Assembly: GCA_008501765.1 (NCBI GenBank)
Contig: QQUE01000007.1
Span: 62,001-126,000, forward strand
Source: Calditrichota bacterium
GTDB lineage: Bacteria; Zhuqueibacterota; Zhuqueibacteria; Zhuqueibacterales; Geothermadaptataceae
Length of the DNA stretch: 64,000 nucleotides
Reading direction: 5' to 3'
Numbering within the stretch: the first letter of the stretch is position 1; every line of letters begins with the position of its first letter. The notes beneath the pieces were generated by a model. That model saw only the letters and a program-made list of their open reading frames with translations, made no database searches and was not told where the DNA came from. Position numbers and translations under genes: made by a program. Below are positions 26,434 to 35,409 of the stretch, piece by piece.

Positions 26434-27981
26434 TTAGTAATAGTCCCATTCACCTTTATCATAATATTTATATAAAACAAGATTAAATTCATTATTGATT
26501 TCAACTTCTTCAAAATCATCAAACATCCCTTTGCCAAATAGCAACATTGCGAGCATCGCGTCGTTGTTGAGAAAGCGTGTTTCGATCACTGAGAAATCAG
26601 TTTGTTGCAGTTTTTTTCTCAGCAGTTCTGTTGGAAAATTTTTCCGGTTTACGCCGATAATCCAACCCCATTCACCCATGGTTGGAATTTGATTGTGATA
26701 GGGGATAGCCGAAAATTCAGCAGATTGGATGGTCTTCAAAATGGATAAATAGGCTTTGCGGGAAAAAAAAGGACTGGTTGCTTGCGTAACCAGCACGCCT
26801 CCTTCGCTGATTATTTTTTTTATTTGCTGATAAAATTGCAGGCTGTATAAACGGGAGAGAGATACAGTTTTGGGATCAGGCAAATCGATAAGAATAATAT
26901 CATATAATTGCACGCTTTGACGCACAAAAACAGCGGCATCTACATTGTGAATCTTGACTTTGGGTGAATTCAGGGCCTCGTCATTTGCCTGCCGGAAAAG
27001 GGCATGGTTTTGCCCCAGATCGGTTATTGCCGGATCAATATCAACGAGATCAATCTTTTCGACTGCGGGATATTTTAAGATTTCACGCACGGCAAATCCG
27101 TCGCCACCGCCGAGGATGAGCACATTTTTGTGGGTTGTGGCCACAGCAAATGCGGGATGCACAAGCGGTTCGTGGTAGCGTTCTTCATCATAAGTGCTAA
27201 ATTGCTGATTTCCATTTAAATAAAGCCAGAAATCATTGTGCCATTGAGTGATGGTAATTTTTTGATAGGGTGTTTGTTCACTGAAAATAACGGTGTCGCG
27301 GTATTTTTGCTGTTCACTGTATTGCACGATTGGTTTGGCAAAATAAGCCAATGCAACGAGAAAGATTGGCAGGACAACAAAGGCGTAACTAAAGGCTTTT
27401 TTGTATTTTAAATTATTTTTTTGCTGCCAAAACAAGGCGGCTGCTACAGATAAATTAATGGCACCAAGAATTATCGGCGTAAAAGTAAGTCCGAGCCAGG
27501 GCAGAGCCACGAATGCGAACAGCAACCCACCCAGCAGGGCGCCATAGTAATCTTTTTCCATCACGGATGAAATGTTGATTCGCAATTCTTCGAAATAAGC
27601 GTTGAGGCGTGTTGCCAGCGGGACTTCCATGCCGATGAGCAGGCCGATACCGATAGCGATGAGATAAATTATAAAATCGATGCTGACAATGTAAATTGAG
27701 AGCCAATAGGTTGCCACTGCGCTAATCGCGCATAAAAAGGATAATAATAATTCAACAAAAATAAAGGAGTCGAGCAATGACTTTTGGAAAGATTTGCTAA
27801 TTCTGCTGCCCAAGCCCATTGCAAAAAGCATGAGTGATATGGTCAATGTCCATTGCACGACCGCGTTACCAAGCAGATAACTTGCCAGGGTCGACATCAC
27901 ATATTCGGCAACAATTCCGGCCAATCCGGTGGCGAAAATACAGGCTTTGAGGATGAAGTTGTTTTTGGGATTATTTGTCAT
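26434..27981 (-). CDS. Membrane-anchored spermidine synthase-like aminopropyltransferase
   Basis: The 515-aa protein has about seven membrane helices in residues 10-220 and a C-terminal spermidine-synthase domain. The latter includes RYHEPLVHPA, LILGGGDGFAVRE (residues 288-300), DLVDIDPAI, NVDAAVF and LIDLPDPKTVSLSRLYS. Family members transfer aminopropyl groups from decarboxylated SAM to polyamines, but the normal catalytic DxxDP region reads IDLPDP, so substrate details are uncertain. The fused membrane part is typical of the form found beside PspA and DUF350 genes. No SAM decarboxylase is present in the window. Confidence 0.88.
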   Translation of the reverse strand: MTNNPKNNFILKACIFATGLAGIVAEYVMSTLASYLLGNAVVQWTLTISLMLFAMGLGSRISKSFQKSLLDSFIFVELLLSFLCAISAVATYWLSIYIVSIDFIIYLIAIGIGLLIGMEVPLATRLNAYFEELRINISSVMEKDYYGALLGGLLFAFVALPWLGLTFTPIILGAINLSVAAALFWQQKNNLKYKKAFSYAFVVLPIFLVALAYFAKPIVQYSEQQKYRDTVIFSEQTPYQKITITQWHNDFWLYLNGNQQFSTYDEERYHEPLVHPAFAVATTHKNVLILGGGDGFAVREILKYPAVEKIDLVDIDPAITDLGQNHALFRQANDEALNSPKVKIHNVDAAVFVRQSVQLYDIILIDLPDPKTVSLSRLYSLQFYQQIKKIISEGGVLVTQATSPFFSRKAYLSILKTIQSAEFSAIPYHNQIPTMGEWGWIIGVNRKNFPTELLRKKLQQTDFSVIETRFLNNDAMLAMLLFGKGMFDDFEEVEINNEFNLVLYKYYDKGEWDYY

Positions 27982-28290
27982 GTGAAAATATATAATTATG
28001 CAGCGTTAAGAGCAAATCGGTACAGAATTTTCGCACTATTTGGGTGACCGAAAAATTGAATGATGTGGATCATTGTGCAAATTGTAAGAATTTCACTAAA
28101 GACCTTATTGGCCAGCCTCATTTGTCACCCCGGTTTGTGATTCTTACAATACCGGGGTCTCTTTAATTCCGAGCTAATTGTCAGGAGATCCCGGTATTTC
28201 ACCCTGTGAAAACCGGGAGGACACGCAGACGACAGCTTACTATTTTTTCCGAGTTATTAAATTTGCAAAACGTATTAAAGCTTGATCGGC
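27982..28290. repeat. Intergenic region with two G/C-rich palindromes
   Basis: The gap splits the envelope-stress cluster. ACCCCGGT at 28127-28134 pairs with ACCGGGGT at 28151-28158. A second hairpin at 28189-28218 combines TCCCGGT/ACCGGGA with inner TTTCAC/GTGAAA around a 3-nt loop, with one bulged A. They share the CCCGGT core and look like a degenerate intergenic palindromic repeat. Attenuation of the downstream half of the operon is possible. I see no gene here. Confidence 0.6.
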
Positions 28291-29133
28291 TTAAACCACC
28301 CAGCCCAACAACAATGAAGCTGCAATGTATGAAAAGGCTTCGATGGTGCCCGCGCCAACATTTGGTTTTTCCTGATTGACCAACTCGTCGGTAAGCTTTT
28401 CACCGGGCAAAAGTAACTTATCTGTGATAAACCGAACCACAGGGAGAAGGACCAAGCCAAATACAATAAATCCGGCAAATTCGGATAGATTTTGCTGCCA
28501 GGAAATGAAATCGCCTTCGATGCTTATTCGAATGATATTGCCGAATGCAATCAGCACTCCGGCAAAGGAAACGCCCACAGCAACGTTGTCTTTTTCAATC
28601 TGTTCATGAATATCAAATGGGGTGATGAGGTCATAAATTCGGCTGACTAGAATCAAAACGGCTTGCCCGATCAACCAAAAAACGATGCCAGTCATCAAAT
28701 CTCCCTCGCCTTGAATAGCGCCGGCAACAACCAATCCGGAAGCGAGATAATTGCCACCGGCAATAGCCCCGGCTCCTGCATTTTGATCGCGGATAATCTC
28801 GTCTTCAATGCTAAATTTACTGAGAATGAGTTTCTCGTTGATGATGCCTGCCAGGTTTAGCAGAATGATCGCGAAAAATCCATAAAACAGAATATCGAAT
28901 ACATCATCAATCCAGCCGATCGAAGGGCCATCAAGAACGCCACCCAGGGCGAAAATGAGGCCAGAATAATAACCGACAACAGCAAGCGAGAGCGAAAAAT
29001 TATCGTTTTTGAGCAGCTCATGGTGCAAATCAAAACGGTGGTTAAATTTATCGAAAGCCCATTTTCCAAGTAAAAACACAACAAATGTTGATACCAGGTA
29101 AATGAGGGATGTTATTACTTGATCCAAAGACAT
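28291..29133 (-). CDS. DUF350 (YjfL-type) inner-membrane protein
   Basis: The 280-aa protein has about eight helices arranged as two DUF350 repeats (roughly residues 8-140 and 145-280), with glycine-rich helices such as NAGAGAIAGGNYLASGLVVAG and NVAVGVSFAGVLIAFGN (cited in parts). A GGAGG site precedes the ATG. The function is not established. In other bacteria DUF350 genes lie next to PspA-like, spermidine-synthase-like and K+ channel genes, as here. Confidence 0.88.
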   Translation of the reverse strand: MSLDQVITSLIYLVSTFVVFLLGKWAFDKFNHRFDLHHELLKNDNFSLSLAVVGYYSGLIFALGGVLDGPSIGWIDDVFDILFYGFFAIILLNLAGIINEKLILSKFSIEDEIIRDQNAGAGAIAGGNYLASGLVVAGAIQGEGDLMTGIVFWLIGQAVLILVSRIYDLITPFDIHEQIEKDNVAVGVSFAGVLIAFGNIIRISIEGDFISWQQNLSEFAGFIVFGLVLLPVVRFITDKLLLPGEKLTDELVNQEKPNVGAGTIEAFSYIAASLLLGWVV

Positions 29134-29177
29134 GGAATTCCTCCAGTTAATTTAAGTTGAAGGGTGAAAATTGACAC

Positions 29178-29924
29178 TTATTTACCACCACGACTCGAGC
29201 TTCGACTGCGCACACTGCTCATATTGCTTCGCCGGACCCGGTTTTTAACTTTATTTGAAAATTTCGAAGAGCGCGCCCGTTCGTTGGCGACTTTCCGCTG
29301 GTAGAAATTGGGTTTCGTCTGCTTGGTGACGCGGCCGCTGGTGCCGTACATCGAGCCCTTCGAACCATAATAACTGCCATCGCCATAATATGGTGCACCA
29401 CGGCGCCTGTAGTCGGAGTAAGAATTCCAGTCGTTGCGATAAACCGGGCGATTGAACATGCCAAAAACCGTGCTCATCATCGCATATTTACCATACCACG
29501 ACCAAAATGAGCTGCCATTGCTATCGGTGCGCCATTGCCCGTAACGCTGATTGCCGACGTATTGATATCCAGGTGGGTATTTATCGTTGTTGGTTTTTCC
29601 ATCAGCAGATTTTGATGCGACGACCATGCCGAGATAGTTCGCATAATTGTCGAACTCCTTTTTGGGGATTTCAACCCAATCACCGATTTCACTTTGAAAA
29701 GTGAGTGAATCCGAACTCGATTCCTTCTGGCCATATACTGTCTTGTACCTGTGGTAATAATCTTTAAAAAAATTACCATCTTCACGCATGTCTTCCAATA
29801 TAATGGAATACTCCGGGTATTTATTCAGATTACTTTTTAACCGTTCGAGCGGCGTGCTGGCGCCACAAGCGATGCTGAATAAAACCAGAAAAATGAGGGT
29901 GAGATATTTTCGTGAATGCTTCAT
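29178..29924 (-). CDS. Lipoprotein with Gly/Tyr/Ser/Arg-rich C-terminus
   Basis: The 248-aa protein has a lipoprotein signal (FSIAC). Residues 20-150 look folded; from about 170 on the sequence is low in complexity, first Tyr/Gly-rich and then strongly basic (KVKNRVRRS, SVRSRSSSRGGK). The basic tail could bind acidic polymers or membrane lipids. It is translated from an operon with DUF4178 (30 nt upstream) and DUF350 (44 nt downstream). No known enzyme motif was found. Confidence 0.7.
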   Translation of the reverse strand: MKHSRKYLTLIFLVLFSIACGASTPLERLKSNLNKYPEYSIILEDMREDGNFFKDYYHRYKTVYGQKESSSDSLTFQSEIGDWVEIPKKEFDNYANYLGMVVASKSADGKTNNDKYPPGYQYVGNQRYGQWRTDSNGSSFWSWYGKYAMMSTVFGMFNRPVYRNDWNSYSDYRRRGAPYYGDGSYYGSKGSMYGTSGRVTKQTKPNFYQRKVANERARSSKFSNKVKNRVRRSNMSSVRSRSSSRGGK

Positions 29925-29954
29925 GATACATCCCTTTTTAATTATATTTTAGAA

Positions 29955-30494
29955 TTACGACCCAGGTAAAATACTGGTAAACTGATATTCCTCTACGTAA
30001 AACCCAATGGACGCTTCAAATTCATTTTCTCCCCATTGTTCGATGCTGAGAAATTTTTCGTCATTTTCATCAACAAAATCCCAAACGATGAATTCTTTGC
30101 CTTCCGTTGCGCCATTTTCATACATCAAACCGGGACCAGATTCATCAAGGTAATAGGTTTTCTCTTTGTGGGTGATTTCTTCCGGTGGGTCATCATTGTC
30201 GATAATGTGCTGTTTAATTTGGCCGCCCAAAGCAGCGATAGCCACTTTTTTGCTCAGCGTCCATTCGACATCATCATCTTCAGCACGTTCGAGGTAGACT
30301 TTTTCACGGCCACTCTCCAATTCCCATTCTTCACTTTCATAACCGCCGTCAAACTCGTAGCGCCGGTAGCCTTTCACTTCCCAGGTTTTGAGATCATAAT
30401 CCAAAAAAAAGCCAACCTTGAGCTTTGACAACTCGAGATCAGCTAACGGATCAAAATCATCTTCCTCTTTTTTAAATTTATCAAAAAAGCCCAT
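29955..30494 (-). CDS. DUF4178 domain protein
   Basis: About 179 residues from ATG 30494 (AAAGGAG lies 7 nt upstream; the track GTG is one codon earlier). It is acidic and cytosolic. The pattern VGFFLDYDLKTWEVKGYRRY followed by W-E-L and YLER matches DUF4178, a domain recurrent in PspA/DUF350/spermidine synthase neighbourhoods. The function is unknown. It is the first gene of the minus-strand cluster, with an AT-rich promoter-like region upstream. Confidence 0.75.
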   Translation of the reverse strand: MGFFDKFKKEEDDFDPLADLELSKLKVGFFLDYDLKTWEVKGYRRYEFDGGYESEEWELESGREKVYLERAEDDDVEWTLSKKVAIAALGGQIKQHIIDNDDPPEEITHKEKTYYLDESGPGLMYENGATEGKEFIVWDFVDENDEKFLSIEQWGENEFEASIGFYVEEYQFTSILPGS

Positions 30495-30497
30495 CAC

Positions 30498-30831
30498 AAT
30501 ACTCCTTTATATAATATAATCGAATGAGATCAATACGGCGGTGAATGTTTAAATGTTGCAGCCTGAGTAAAGCAAAAAATATATTTTTTAATGTTATGCA
30601 AGTTTTCAAAATAAGTAAGTTAGCGGGGAATGTCAACAGGAATTGCTCAATTGACAAATGGGAAATTTTGGTTGTTATTTATCGTAAAGTAAATATGAAA
30701 TCTTTTCCATGTGGGCACAAAACCAATAAATTTGCGTTGTATCTATCCGAGTGGCTATTTATATTTTTGCTATGTTAACCTGTGTATTCAAATTTAATGT
30801 TTTTTAAACTTTATAAGGGAGGAAATGAAAA
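30498..30831. other. AT-rich intergenic region
   Basis: This 334-nt region separates the divergent DUF4178 and SUMF1-type genes and must hold both promoters. I see no clear hexamer pair, structured RNA or supported small gene. The track ORF 30545-30778 has no ribosome-binding site and unconvincing composition. Confidence 0.5.
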
Positions 30832-31644
30832 ATGAAAAAATGGGGCGCCTTTTTCATTTTTATTTTTGTTTTAGTATGTGCTTGTAGTAAGAATCCAGCC
30901 AAACAAGACAAACCCAGTCCGCCAGAAGGTATGGTTTTAGTTGATGGGGGATCTTTTCAAATGGGATCAGAGAAGGGTGATGATAATGAAAAACCTGTTC
31001 ATACTGTCACACTAAGTGCATTTTATATAAGCAAATATGAAATCACAAATGGTGAATTTTGTGATTTTCTTAATGAAAATGGAAATCAAAATAGGTTTAT
31101 TAATACCTGGTTGGATATTGATGATCCGGATTGTTTGATAGCGAAAGAAGATGGGCTTTATCAGCCTAAGCCTGGATTTACGAACCATCCAGTTGTTGAA
31201 GTGAGCTGGTATGGTGCGAAATCATTTTGTAGCTGGAAAGGTGGTCGACTTCCTACTGAAGCTGAGTGGGAATTTGCAGCACGCGGCGGCACAGAATCAT
31301 ATGGATTTTTATACAGTGGAAGCGATTTTGCTAAAAAAGTAGCGCATTATTTTAATAATTTTAGCACTCATGTATCCGAAGTCGGTATCAAAATTTCAAA
31401 TGAAATCGGAACACATGATATGAGCGGGAATGCTTGGGAGTGGTGTGCTGACTGGTATAAAGAATCTTACTATAGCGAAAGTGATTCGATTAATCCCGAG
31501 GGTCCTGTATCTGGTATTTCTCGGGTAGTTCGTGGCGGATCATGGCTTTCCTATACGAATGTTTTGCGATGTTCTGCACGCGGCTATTACAAGCCAGAAT
31601 TCACTGATAATAATTATGGATTTCGACTTGTTATTGATCCATAA
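30832..31644 (+). CDS. SUMF1/FGE-fold lipoprotein, probably not a formylglycine-generating enzyme
   Basis: The 270-aa protein has a lipobox (LVCAC, Cys18) and a complete formylglycine-generating-enzyme-sulfatase fold: GMVLVDGGSFQMGS, YEITNGEF, PVVEVSWYGAKSFC, GRLPTEAEWEFAAR, GNAWEWCADWY and RVVRGGSW. In true FGE two cysteines follow the RGGS motif; here the segment reads SWLSYTNVLRCSAR, with neither at its expected place. The likely role is an extracytoplasmic binding or structural domain rather than sulfatase activation. A GGGAGG site precedes the ATG. It is monocistronic and convergent with the rhamnosidase. Confidence 0.88.
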   Translation: MKKWGAFFIFIFVLVCACSKNPAKQDKPSPPEGMVLVDGGSFQMGSEKGDDNEKPVHTVTLSAFYISKYEITNGEFCDFLNENGNQNRFINTWLDIDDPDCLIAKEDGLYQPKPGFTNHPVVEVSWYGAKSFCSWKGGRLPTEAEWEFAARGGTESYGFLYSGSDFAKKVAHYFNNFSTHVSEVGIKISNEIGTHDMSGNAWEWCADWYKESYYSESDSINPEGPVSGISRVVRGGSWLSYTNVLRCSARGYYKPEFTDNNYGFRLVIDP

Positions 31645-31718
31645 TACTTACTTTCTTCACTTATCAATTTAGGATAAAAAATTGTTAATCTGTTTAGTCA
31701 ATATTTTTGAAAATCACC

Positions 31719-34700
31719 TTAATTGCTTTTGAAAAACATCAATGCTGGAATCTCCTGTTTTTCAATTTCCGGGCTAGAAAATGAGAGCTGCAAATGCATG
31801 CCACCACCAGCCTGAAAATAAGTGATTTTAATAGCATGCATACCTTGAGTTAGTTTAATCATTCCACTTCTTTCGCGTGAGCCATGCAAGCCGTCATTGT
31901 CAACTACAAGTTTATTATCTATAAATACATTGCTGCCATCATTTGAATTTAAATAGAATGTATAATCGCCCGGTTTTGAAATTTCCAGTTTACCGGTGAA
32001 AATGAGAGCAAATTTGTCGGATTTTGGATTAACCTGCTGTAGATCTATTTCATAAACGATGCCTGATTTTGTAGGGCTTAAGAGATCAAAGTCAGGTACT
32101 TTCTTCCAGGTCCCTTCAAAATATGAAAAATCTATTCCATTGACTTCAGGGTCAATAAATATTATTCGTGCTGATTTTATCGGCCCGGGTTTATATCCTT
32201 TTTTGTAAACTCGTGCGGAAATAATTGCACTTTTATCAAGTTCGAATGGTTGTTTAAACACTTGTGAATTTAAATCAGGTTCACTGCCGTCAAGTGTGAA
32301 TCTTATTTCAGCATCCTCTATTTCGCTGGTTATGTTTACAATTTCCGGGTTTGGTGCTAAAATCACTTTGTCACCGGGCGAAATAACCGGGGCTGAGAGC
32401 ATGGGATTTTTTATTAAATCACTCACATTTTTTGAGAAGAATGAATAGCGGCCTGCGCTAATCTCAAAGTGTGCTAAATTATTTTTAATTCCGACAAACG
32501 ATGCATCGCCCCCGGTCACAGTGACTTTATTTCTGCCTGTAGCTGGAATATAAACAGATGCCGTAGTGTTCGCCGGAATTCTTGTTTCAAATATAAAATC
32601 ACCATTTTTAGTTTGCCAATGGCTTTCGATATTTCCATGCATCGAATTGTAAGTTGCTTTTACAAATTTGAGACTTCCCACAGGCTTCGGTTTTAATATA
32701 ATATGTTTAAAACCCGGAGAATCAGGGTCGGGATTGATGCCAGCTAATCCCTGGAAAAACCACTGGCAGACGCTGCCAAACATCGGGTGGCTGTGGGATT
32801 CGCTGCCGCCCCAGGTTTCCCAAATCGTCGTTGCACCGCGGGAAATGTTGTAGCCAAAGCTGGGAAAATCACGCCGGTTCATCACTGTGTATGCCAGGTC
32901 AGTGCGCCCGTTTTCGGTCAGAACATCCAGCAGCAAAGGTGTTCCCAGCATGCCGGTATCAAAATGACCTTTGGTGCGCACTTCAATATTTTCTACAAGA
33001 TTTGCAAATACTTGTTTTTGGTGTTTTGCGGGAACCAGCCCGAATCCGAGAGCAAATACATTTGCACCCTGCCTGCCGATTGAGTAATTATTTGTCGTGT
33101 GATCAAAATATTTCCTGTGGAAAGCAATTTGCGTGGCTTTAGCCAATTCCTCAAATATCGCTGCATCCTTCTGTTTATCCAGCACTTTTGCGATTTTTGT
33201 CAGCAGGTTAAGATCGTGAAAATAATAAGCCGTACTAACCAAAGATGGGGGAACTTCAGTCGGATATGGCGGCACCCATTCACCCAGGTTTTTTTCAATC
33301 AGAATACCATTTTCATCCCTTAGGTGCTCAAGAAAATTTAACCATTTTTTCATGCCTGAATAATGCTCCGCGAGAACCTGCACATCGCCATAATATTGAT
33401 ACATGTGCCACGGAATAATGATATATGCCGATCCCCACGCTGTTCCGCCACCACCACTTTGGTAGGGTGCGGTATTGGGAACATATCCTGTTTTCGAGTT
33501 TTGTGCATCTTTGATGTCATCGAGCCATTTCGTGTAAAAGGATGCCATATCAAAGCTATAGATTGCTGCTTGTGCTGCAATTTGGCCATCGCCTGTGTAT
33601 CCGCGACGTTCACGGTGCGGGCAATCGCTGGGAACGCCGCCGTGCATATTGCCTAACTGTGTCCATTGGAAATGGGTATAAATATCGTTGAATAGGGGAT
33701 TGGAACAGGAAAATGTTCCAGCAGAATCAACGTCTGTGTTTACAATTCGTCCTTCTAAACTTTCGATGGTCAATGTCATGGGCGCATTCAAAACATCAAC
33801 ATATCGGAATGCGTGCCAGGTGAACCGCGGTTCCCATGTTTCAAGGCTATCACCTTTTAAAATGTACGTATCCGTTTGCCCGAAGGTAAATCCGAATTCC
33901 TCGATAAATTTTAATTTGATGGTGTCACCGCGTGCACCGCTGAGTTTGAGCCGAACCCATCCAGAAATCAATTGCCCCATGTCGTAGCGATAAACTCCTT
34001 TTTCTGGAATTGTGATAGAAACGGGTTTGATAGTTTTAATAATTCGATCTGGTGGTGACATTTGCGCCATTAGTTTTCCTTCGGGCGCGCGGACAATCTG
34101 TGCACGACTCCAGTTGCTGTCATCAAAACCGCTTTCATTCCAGCCTGGATTTTCTCTCCGTGCATCATAGATTTCTCCGTTATACAAACCATTGTGCAAA
34201 ATCGGCCCATAGGCAGTTTTCCAGCTTGTATCGCTGATTATGATTTCTTTAGAGCCTTCGATGAGTTCGATTTCCATCTGTGCGATGAAACGGGGTGTAT
34301 CGTAAGATAGTGGTTCATCTTCATTCCTATCATTTTGGAAGTACCAGCCATTGCCCAAACACACACCAATCGCATTATTTCCCGAATTTAGGAAAGCAGT
34401 GACATCAAAACTTTCATACAAAACACGGGTTGCCATGTTTTTGACTCTGCTTTCCTTTAAATCTTGTGATTGCCTTTTGTCGTAGTTGGTATGGTTTGGT
34501 GACAATACATGGTCGCCGATTTTCATTCCATTGATCGACAATTCATAATATCCCAAGCCACTGATGTAAATTCGGGCGGATTTGACTGACTTGCTGAGCA
34601 CAAAATCTTTTCTAAAATAGGGTGCAGGGTTCCTTTCCCGGCCAATTTGTTGTTTTTCCTCGGGCATACCAACCCATTTTCCCAGCCAATCCGAAGCAAG

Positions 34701-35105
34701 AAGTCCCATTTCCCACTGTGCAATTTCACTCCAACTCGAAGCTGAATTTGTTTCATCCCAGATTCGTACTTTCCAAAAGACCTGCTGCCGATGGATTAAT
34801 TCATTGCCAGAATATTTTATGTGAATAGATTTGTTCGATTCGACTTTGCCGCTATCCCACAAATCTCCTTTGTTTTCTTTTAATTTTTCCTTGCTGGAAG
34901 CAGCGAGGATTTGATAGGCAGTTTGCTTCTTTTTCGGTTGTTTGGATTCAATAATCCAGCTTAAATGGGGATTTCCAATATCAATACCGAGTGGATTTTT
35001 GAGGTATTCGCAGCGTAACTTTTTAACTTTAATCTCATCTATTGCTGTTGACTCGGCTGGCAGGACAAATATTAAAATCATAAATAAAACGAAGATTTTT
35101 TTCAC
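31719..35105 (-). CDS. Secreted alpha-L-rhamnosidase (GH78) with C-terminal CHB_HEX-like and PA14 domains
   Basis: This 1128-aa protein starts at GTG 35105 with a signal peptide (ending near AEST). The GH78 family is shown by the N-terminal Ig-like and jelly-roll parts and by the catalytic (alpha/alpha)6 region with GGVPSDCPHRERRGYTGDGQ and TIWETWGG. About residues 915-990 resemble a chitobiase C-terminal Ig domain (AEIRFTLDGSEPDLNS). About 995-1128 form a PA14 domain (PGDYTFYLNSNDGSNVFIDN), a sugar-binding module. It should release rhamnose from plant or bacterial glycans outside the cytoplasm. No other polysaccharide-utilisation gene lies beside it. Confidence 0.92.
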   Translation of the reverse strand: MKKIFVLFMILIFVLPAESTAIDEIKVKKLRCEYLKNPLGIDIGNPHLSWIIESKQPKKKQTAYQILAASSKEKLKENKGDLWDSGKVESNKSIHIKYSGNELIHRQQVFWKVRIWDETNSASSWSEIAQWEMGLLASDWLGKWVGMPEEKQQIGRERNPAPYFRKDFVLSKSVKSARIYISGLGYYELSINGMKIGDHVLSPNHTNYDKRQSQDLKESRVKNMATRVLYESFDVTAFLNSGNNAIGVCLGNGWYFQNDRNEDEPLSYDTPRFIAQMEIELIEGSKEIIISDTSWKTAYGPILHNGLYNGEIYDARRENPGWNESGFDDSNWSRAQIVRAPEGKLMAQMSPPDRIIKTIKPVSITIPEKGVYRYDMGQLISGWVRLKLSGARGDTIKLKFIEEFGFTFGQTDTYILKGDSLETWEPRFTWHAFRYVDVLNAPMTLTIESLEGRIVNTDVDSAGTFSCSNPLFNDIYTHFQWTQLGNMHGGVPSDCPHRERRGYTGDGQIAAQAAIYSFDMASFYTKWLDDIKDAQNSKTGYVPNTAPYQSGGGGTAWGSAYIIIPWHMYQYYGDVQVLAEHYSGMKKWLNFLEHLRDENGILIEKNLGEWVPPYPTEVPPSLVSTAYYFHDLNLLTKIAKVLDKQKDAAIFEELAKATQIAFHRKYFDHTTNNYSIGRQGANVFALGFGLVPAKHQKQVFANLVENIEVRTKGHFDTGMLGTPLLLDVLTENGRTDLAYTVMNRRDFPSFGYNISRGATTIWETWGGSESHSHPMFGSVCQWFFQGLAGINPDPDSPGFKHIILKPKPVGSLKFVKATYNSMHGNIESHWQTKNGDFIFETRIPANTTASVYIPATGRNKVTVTGGDASFVGIKNNLAHFEISAGRYSFFSKNVSDLIKNPMLSAPVISPGDKVILAPNPEIVNITSEIEDAEIRFTLDGSEPDLNSQVFKQPFELDKSAIISARVYKKGYKPGPIKSARIIFIDPEVNGIDFSYFEGTWKKVPDFDLLSPTKSGIVYEIDLQQVNPKSDKFALIFTGKLEISKPGDYTFYLNSNDGSNVFIDNKLVVDNDGLHGSRERSGMIKLTQGMHAIKITYFQAGGGMHLQLSFSSPEIEKQEIPALMFFKSN

Positions 35106-35409
35106 CGTGTATGCCTTCTATTTTGAAAGTGCAAATTAAATTTTGTATTACTGCAAGTGTGAATTTAATTGAAATTTACTATAAATGCCTGACTTATTTA
35201 TCATTTTAAGGCAGCCTTTTAGGATTTAAACGGAAAAAGGTGAATGGCCCAAGTTAGATTTTTTAAAAATCTTGCCCGGTTGAACATCTATTCTTTGTTT
35301 TTTTGCTTAAAGTGACTTATACTTTACACTTTAAGAAATTTTTCAGGTTGGATAGAAGTGTAAATAGGGTTTAAAAGATGTTCTACCGGAGAAAACTGGA
35401 GGAAATTAC
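35106..35409. promoter_or_regulatory. Divergent intergenic region with promoter and operator-like palindrome for the OPT operon
   Basis: CTTAAAGTG at 35306-35314 and CACTTTAAG at 35327-35335 form a perfect 9-bp inverted repeat spaced by 12 nt. TATACT (35318-35323) lies in its centre, with TTGTTT (35295-35300) 17 nt upstream, so a protein bound to the repeat would cover the -10 element. A second, AT-only palindrome is at 35256-35272. The rhamnosidase promoter must also be here but was not recognised. Confidence 0.5.

Noticed and set aside
30545-30778. Small ORF 30545..30778
   Set aside because: It lacks a ribosome-binding site and recognisable sequence features, and lies in AT-rich divergent promoter space.
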